Source of the DNA: Desulfuromonas acetoxidans DSM 684
GTDB taxonomy: Bacteria > Desulfobacterota > Desulfuromonadia > Desulfuromonadales > Desulfuromonadaceae
NCBI RefSeq assembly: GCF_000167355.1
Contig: NZ_AAEW02000007.1
Coordinates: forward strand, 151,891 to 215,890
DNA length: 64,000 nt
Direction: 5' to 3'
This document shows positions 60,174 through 64,000 of the stretch, piece after piece. Position 1 is the first letter of the stretch. Every line of letters starts with the position of its first letter. The notes beneath the pieces were generated by a model. It saw only the letters and a program-made list of their open reading frames with translations, made no database searches and had not been told where the DNA came from. A program made the position numbers and the translations under genes.

Positions 60174-60214
60174 GAAAAAGTCCCGGAGGGGTGAAGGAGG
60201 TTAACCCCTCCGGG
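60174..60214 (-). terminator. Intrinsic terminator-like hairpin within the early region
   Basis: CCCGGAGGGGT (60182-60192) pairs perfectly with ACCCCTCCGGG (60204-60214). On the minus strand the stem is followed by ACTTTTTC. It would end or attenuate transcripts from the transposase side before the GemA-side genes, so an antiterminator or a second promoter is implied. Confidence 0.75.
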
Positions 60215-60303
60215 AAATGTCGTGCTTCTGGCTGCTCTTCAGACCAGGGCCGCCACACCCTGATGACCACCATTTCCCCGGCATCAGGGAAATGGCTGTT
60301 TCG

Positions 60304-60465
60304 CTATTGTTCGAGTTGTTCCGCTGCGCTTTCCAGCGCATTTCTCACATATTCAGCTTCTTTTGACTTGCGGCTCTCAAGTGGAACTGTGGCCTGCAAT
60401 AGAAGGTCGGCAACCAGGTCAGGATCAAGTCCCATTTCTTCTAGCTCTTCGCGATCTTCGAACAT
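60304..60465 (-). CDS. Small acidic phage early protein
   Basis: 53 residues: MFEDREELEEMGLDPDLVAD, LLLQATVPLESRKSKEAEYV, then a helical end AAEQLEQ. GAGGAG lies 5 bp before the ATG. Helical and acidic. No family. Last gene before the hairpin at 60182. Confidence 0.6.
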   Translation of the reverse strand: MFEDREELEEMGLDPDLVADLLLQATVPLESRKSKEAEYVRNALESAAEQLEQ

Positions 60466-60476
60466 TTATTTCTCCT

Positions 60477-60701
60477 CTAAGAAATAACGACCTTGCGGCC
60501 CGTTGTAACCAGGATCGCTTCGCCCATCACATCTTCACAGGGCATATTGTCCGGTAAATCTTTGAGTGCGTTTCTCAGTTGGCCAATGGTGGTGACGTCA
60601 TACTCTTTGATGGCTGCCAGCTCCCGATGGTGTGCTTCGCCTTTTTCCCAGGCTGCAGGTGATGGATAAACGCGGTCTCCGTCTGTGATTCCCATAGTCA
60701 T
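60477..60701 (-). CDS. Small phage early protein
   Basis: 74 residues, with LRNALKDLPDNMPCEDVMGE and a C-terminal ILVTTGRKVVIS. The AIKEYDVTTIGQLRNALKDL part resembles the small Mu-like early proteins that share a DLPDxxxV pattern. It overlaps the next gene by 4 bp. Function unknown. Confidence 0.6.
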   Translation of the reverse strand: MTMGITDGDRVYPSPAAWEKGEAHHRELAAIKEYDVTTIGQLRNALKDLPDNMPCEDVMGEAILVTTGRKVVIS

Positions 60702-61135
60702 GACGCTTCCTCCTCTTGTTTCTGGTTGAGGAACTGCTGTTTTGCTTCCTTAGTCTGCTGCTTGGCCCATGAAATACCTTGTTCAATGGCATCTTCGAGA
60801 CTTTCAGAATAGATCCACTTCATGGAGTAATACCCCCATCCAAAAGAACACGATGTTTCTGAAAAATACTTTCTTACCGGCGTTTCAAAGTGGACAAGAA
60901 AGCCGAACTTCTCCTTTTGCATGAGCCATTCGTGCAGAGTTTCTTTGTCGTAATTTTCCTCAACGACCCAATTAGGTGCCTTGCCGAAGATCTCTTCAAG
61001 GGTATCTTCATAGTCCTCAAAGAGTTCTGCAAGATCATCATTTACCTGGTCTGGATTAGCGGCGAGATAGATAATTTTCCCAATACGAAGAGATTCTTCG
61101 TAACATCTCTCAGCGACTTCTACGTGATTTTGCAT
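60698..61135 (-). CDS. Phage early protein of unknown function
   Basis: 145 residues starting MQNHVEVAERCYEESLRIG. Acidic first half (DDLAELFEDYEDTLEEIFGK), aromatic middle (SCSFGWGYYSMKWIYSESLE) and Gln/Glu-rich end. No membrane segment. A TTG-containing extension to 61156 exists but GGACAG before the ATG at 61135 fits. No family known. Confidence 0.55.
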   Translation of the reverse strand: MQNHVEVAERCYEESLRIGKIIYLAANPDQVNDDLAELFEDYEDTLEEIFGKAPNWVVEENYDKETLHEWLMQKEKFGFLVHFETPVRKYFSETSCSFGWGYYSMKWIYSESLEDAIEQGISWAKQQTKEAKQQFLNQKQEEEAS

Positions 61136-61152
61136 GGCTGTCCTCCCCAACC

Positions 61153-61539
61153 TCACGCGACTTGCGCGGGATGTTTATTGATCGTTCTCTTGAGCGGGTT
61201 TTTAATCCATTCACCTGCCACCTCGATAAATGGCGGAAGGTGTTTTTTGTTAAATGCCGCACGTTGCTTGGTGCCGCACTCCTGACAAAATCCACTCTTG
61301 TTGTTGGCATAAATCGGATGAGTACATCCGTCGACCTTGCACACGCCGGTCGGCTCATAGCGATATTTTTTAACCGTGGGTACCGGCATTTTCATCACGG
61401 TTTTCTGTGATTCATAAACCCGATTACCGCACTGGCTACAACGGATGAATCTCTCACGGCCCAACACGGTGAGGTCAAACTCCACGCTGAGCGAGGCTGA
61501 TCCGGCACCGCATTTAGGGCAAACGATTTTACTGGCCAT
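61153..61539 (-). CDS. Phage zinc-ribbon protein
   Basis: 128 residues with three metal-binding-like sites: CPKCGAGSAS and CSQCGN at the N-terminus, then CKVDGCTHPIYANNKSGFCQECG in the second half. DNA- or RNA-binding by type. Its ATG overlaps the Gam stop (TGATGG). Confidence 0.7.
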   Translation of the reverse strand: MASKIVCPKCGAGSASLSVEFDLTVLGRERFIRCSQCGNRVYESQKTVMKMPVPTVKKYRYEPTGVCKVDGCTHPIYANNKSGFCQECGTKQRAAFNKKHLPPFIEVAGEWIKNPLKRTINKHPAQVA

Positions 61540-62066
61540 CACACAGCCTCCCGGAGGAGTTCCTCCCCCTCTTCGAGCAGGGCTGCGACCATCTTGTCTA
61601 TCTCGCTGCCGACCGGCTTGATCTGCACCTGATCGGTGTCGTCTGTAACGGTGACGCCGATTTTCTTCAGCTGGGCGACGGTGAGATTGCCCAGGGGTGT
61701 CTTCAGCACCGACTCCTCTTCTTTAATCAGGGTGTCGGCAATGTCAGAGAGGTATTTGCGGATCAGCTTGATCACGGTTTCTTCGTCATCAAAACTGAGC
61801 TTTCCTTTTTCTTTTCTAAAGCCAACGCGCACCCCGGCAATGACCATGGTTTTAGGCTTCTGGAAATAGCTGGGGCTTTCTTTGATGGTTGAGTGCAGTA
61901 CGGCCTGGCTTTCGGCGACGTCTTCAGCTGCGGCCTTAATGGCAGGAAGGTGAACGCGCTTGACCTTCTCCAGTTCGTCTTGCAGCGTCTGGACTAAACC
62001 GCTGAGGGCTTTGTGTTTGGTGGCAAAATCCTGAGTGTTTTTTTCGATGGTGGCTAAGTCGCTCAT
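61539..62066 (-). CDS. gam: Gam-like host-nuclease inhibitor
   Basis: 175 residues. N-terminal coiled helix (VQTLQDELEKVKRVHLPAIK) and the family signature KPKTMVIAGVRVGFRKEKGKLSFDDEE split over 84-110, then ETVIKLIRKYLSDIADTL. Mu Gam is a Ku-like dimer that covers DNA ends against exonucleases during replication. It follows the B ATPase by 17 bp, as in many transposable phages. Confidence 0.9.
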   Translation of the reverse strand: MSDLATIEKNTQDFATKHKALSGLVQTLQDELEKVKRVHLPAIKAAAEDVAESQAVLHSTIKESPSYFQKPKTMVIAGVRVGFRKEKGKLSFDDEETVIKLIRKYLSDIADTLIKEEESVLKTPLGNLTVAQLKKIGVTVTDDTDQVQIKPVGSEIDKMVAALLEEGEELLREAV

Positions 62067-62083
62067 GGTGTTGTTTTCTCCTC

Positions 62084-63325
62084 TTAATACAGTGCCTGGA
62101 TCACATCGCCGGTGACCCGTTCTTCGCCCATTTCATGGGCCAGATTGATTGCGTCAATAACCAGACTGTTAACGCGCAGCGGATGGGCAAGACTGACTTT
62201 GCGTCGGCTATCGTCCTGGGTGGTGAGTCGGCTGCTAATCATGTCGAAGGCATCATCGGTAAAGATGCTGTCGAGCTTGACGCCCAACCGCTCAAACTTA
62301 ACCTTCAGATAGCCTTTGAGTGAGCCGTTAAGGCCGTGAATTTCAGCGATCTGCACACGCTGAATAACCTCACGCATGTCGATATTCTGAGACTCCGTGA
62401 AGCGGCTTTTCAGCTCAGTTTGTGCGACCAGGATAATGCCGAGCATTTTCTTATAGCCGTCTTCAAGTTCATGGAAGCGCTTGAGATATTTCAGCACCGG
62501 CACACTCAAATCGTGGGATTCTTCCAGAATGATGACGTGGCGAAAACCGTTGCGGCTGCGATCCAGCAGCAGGCGCTGAACTTGACGGCTTTTGGCTTCA
62601 AGGCGCTGCTTAGGCTTTTCGTTACTGATATCGTAAATGATGGCGTCGCAGATACTGCCGGCTGTGACCCGTTCTTTATCAATCACCTGGGGATAGATCA
62701 CCAGCACATCGCCGTCGCGTTTGAGCTGTTCGATCACCTTGCGGCGCATGACGCTTTTACCGCTGCCGACTTCTCCGATGACGGCGAGAAACCCGCCGTG
62801 ACGGGCGGCGTCGAGCATGGCCGCTTCAATATAGCGGTGTTCGTCGGACATAAAGATGTCGCTATCCTTCAAAATGTCGTCAATGAAGGGATGGCGAAAG
62901 AGTTTGAACTGTTTACGTGCCCCGTCTGTAAGCATGGAGACCTCCTTGATTTCGGTTTCGTCCTGATTATTGCCTGGCACCATGGCCGCCGGTTTGTTGA
63001 CGCCATTTGATGCAGGCTTGATTTTGTTCATGTGGCACCCTTTGAGCGGCTGCCAGATACTTTTCACATCGCGTTTTTCCCGGTTGAGCACCGCCATCAT
63101 GTCTTCGTTTTCACGGATAAATTTTTCAATGTGCTGTTCAAATCCAGTCATGGTGGTGGGGATGTAGTTTTTATTGCAGATCAAATTAATGGTCGTACCT
63201 GATACGCCGACCATGGGGCCGAATTCGCGCTGACTGATATTGGCGTCGGCCAGCAACTTTTTGAGATAGATTTCTTGCACGGGGCGGTCCCACCCGTGGG
63301 GTTGGTTTGATTTCGGTCTGCCCAT
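62084..63325 (-). CDS. Transposition ATPase, MuB/TniB-like
   Basis: 413 residues. The N-terminal HTH of ~60 residues (LLADANISQREFGPMVGVSG) resembles that of MuB. The AAA+ core is at about 150-320: Walker A GEVGSGKSVM, Walker B HVIILEES, sensor-like LGIILVAQTEL. The C-terminal domain is LTTQDDSRRKVSLAHPL. MuB binds target DNA as filaments, activates MuA and gives target immunity. It lies immediately downstream of the transposase gene with one small gene between. Confidence 0.92.
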   Translation of the reverse strand: MGRPKSNQPHGWDRPVQEIYLKKLLADANISQREFGPMVGVSGTTINLICNKNYIPTTMTGFEQHIEKFIRENEDMMAVLNREKRDVKSIWQPLKGCHMNKIKPASNGVNKPAAMVPGNNQDETEIKEVSMLTDGARKQFKLFRHPFIDDILKDSDIFMSDEHRYIEAAMLDAARHGGFLAVIGEVGSGKSVMRRKVIEQLKRDGDVLVIYPQVIDKERVTAGSICDAIIYDISNEKPKQRLEAKSRQVQRLLLDRSRNGFRHVIILEESHDLSVPVLKYLKRFHELEDGYKKMLGIILVAQTELKSRFTESQNIDMREVIQRVQIAEIHGLNGSLKGYLKVKFERLGVKLDSIFTDDAFDMISSRLTTQDDSRRKVSLAHPLRVNSLVIDAINLAHEMGEERVTGDVIQALY

Positions 63326-63346
63326 TGCTGTCTCCCTGTCGTTTTC

Positions 63347-63637
63347 CTAATCAATTAAAGCGCCGGTTTCCTTGGCGTAGAACATATAGACTTCAACTCG
63401 TTTTTTTTTCTGCTCTATATGCTCCCGCCCCAAGCTCTGGGGGATAAAGTTCTCATGCTCAAGCATTTCCAGTGTTGCCGTTAACTGATCGGATTCGTTT
63501 CTGATGTCCTCAGCATTAGTCGTTGTTCCACCAGGTCTGCCATCGGTAAGGCCAAAGCGGAGGGCTTTTGTCGCTGCTTGTTGAATTTCAGCAGCCTCCT
63601 CAATGAGAACTGTCAATAAATGTTCAACTCTATTCAT
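63347..63637 (-). CDS. MazG-like/phosphohydrolase-fold small protein between A and B
   Basis: 96 residues from MNRVEHLLTVLIEEAAEIQQ, AATKALRFGL: the EEAAEIxQAxxK pattern is that of MazG-like helices that bind Mg2+ and nucleotides, followed by EDIRNESDQLTATLEMLEH (the second EExxD-like pair). Such proteins hydrolyse (d)NTPs or have only the fold. An overlapping longer frame to 63688 is not needed. GGAG precedes the ATG. Confidence 0.75.
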   Translation of the reverse strand: MNRVEHLLTVLIEEAAEIQQAATKALRFGLTDGRPGGTTTNAEDIRNESDQLTATLEMLEHENFIPQSLGREHIEQKKKRVEVYMFYAKETGALID

Positions 63638-63648
63638 TACCCACTCCT

Positions 63649-64000
63649 CTACAGTGCCTGAGCCTGATCGGCATCCATATCGCGCCACTCCTGGTCGGCG
63701 CAGATTGCTTTGATCACCTCGTCGGCACGGTTAATTTCGATACTGGTTCCAAAGGTTGCTTTGAGTTCTTTGTTTAACGCCGGTTCAATGCGGCCTGCGG
63801 CATCGCGCAGTTTCTTTAAAAACTCGCTGATCGGCATATTTTGCGCGACCAGATCGCGGCCCACTTCCATGGGGGTGCCGCGTTTCGGCATGGTGGTGAG
63901 GTTGCCGAGTTTGGCGGCCTGGTGGCCATGCACAACCAGGGTACCGCCAAACGGGATGTCGCCTTTTTTCTTCTCTTCACCAAAAGCCAGATTGTCGGTG
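63649..64000 (-). CDS. Mu-type transposase A subunit, C-terminal part (cut by window edge)
   Basis: The frame is open to the window end. The visible ~116 residues begin TDNLAFGEEKKKGDIPFGGT and contain VVHGHQAAKLGNL, MPKRGTPMEVGRDLV and a helical end. PFGG..HGHQ followed by a MPKRGTPMEV stretch is the kind of beta-barrel and linker seen after the DDE core in MuA-type transposases, and the position next to the B ATPase agrees. The DDE residues lie outside the window. A GTG at 63931-63933 is not the start. Confidence 0.7.
   Translation of the reverse strand, partial: TDNLAFGEEKKKGDIPFGGTLVVHGHQAAKLGNLTTMPKRGTPMEVGRDLVAQNMPISEFLKKLRDAAGRIEPALNKELKATFGTSIEINRADEVIKAICADQEWRDMDADQAQAL

Larger units (their letters stand above)
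29705..64000 (-). mobile_element. Transposable (Mu-type) siphophage prophage, incomplete in window
   Basis: All genes read leftwards. MuA-type transposase end, MuB-like ATPase, Gam, GemA, DUF1804, gpF and a Mu-like end sequence mark a transposable phage. A long tape measure, gp10-like and tube proteins, NlpC/P60 and J-like tip proteins mark a non-contractile tail. The repressor, most of the transposase gene and the other end lie to the right of the window. Confidence 0.95.

Overview
The window is bacterial and probably from a Desulfuromonas/Geobacter-type deltaproteobacterium. That placement is an inference from the style of the gene set (EFR1-type ferredoxin, CNT and MFS transporters, B12-radical SAM with TetR, split COG0701 permease, KtrAB); no rRNA or other taxonomic marker is present. 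It has two halves: about 29.7 kb of chromosome rich in repeats and mobile DNA, then the larger part of a transposable (Mu-type) prophage that runs off the right edge.

Chromosome, 1-8.7 kb: a gene end, a conserved hypothetical, a GFA-type zinc protein, rsgA, a repetitive secreted protein, a YjbR/MmcQ protein, a zinc-ribbon/TM2/pilin-like fusion, an EFR1-type flavodoxin-ferredoxin, a RelA/SpoT-domain protein, a 45-residue basic protein and a cold-shock gene. Three copies of a ~155 bp imperfect palindrome are scattered here. 8.7-15.7 kb: an accessory island read on the minus strand. It looks like an integron cassette array without an integrase (two clear attC-like sites plus partial ones), with cassettes for a cold-shock/DUF1294 membrane protein, two small-operon membrane/zinc proteins, and a HEPN-type protein. 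The HEPN gene is cut by an IS3-family element with a 4 bp target duplication. The array's left end is disrupted by a REP-associated tyrosine transposase element. 16-29.7 kb: nucleoside transporter, MFS transporter, lipoprotein, a second cold-shock gene whose 5' leader matches that of the first, a pair of tandem paralogous mini-membrane proteins with a degenerate receiver protein, a B12-radical SAM/TetR operon behind two tandem palindromic operators, a split permease, ktrB-ktrA, and finally 2.5 copies of a ~570-750 bp non-coding repeat.

Prophage, 29,705 to beyond 64,000, all genes on the minus strand: its late end lies exactly inside the third copy of that large repeat and starts with TG followed by tandem CGCGAAAAA motifs, as expected for a Mu-type end. 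Reading in phage order (right to left): C-terminus of the transposase A subunit, MazG-like protein, MuB-like ATPase, Gam, a run of small early proteins, GemA, a MerR/excisionase-like HTH protein, a structured RNA/terminator region, lysis genes (amidase, papain-like peptidase, membrane proteins), a Mu-type head module (DUF1804 small terminase, large terminase, portal, gpF, protease-capsid fusion), a lambda/HK97-type long non-contractile tail module (connector, gp10-like, terminator, tube, -1 frameshifted chaperone, tape measure, tip proteins, NlpC/P60, J-like), receptor-binding candidates (a seven-repeat propeller and an 18-unit 12-residue repeat protein), and at the very end a Dam-type DNA methylase split by a frameshift in a T7 tract. 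The architecture resembles the B3/D3112 type of transposable siphophage.
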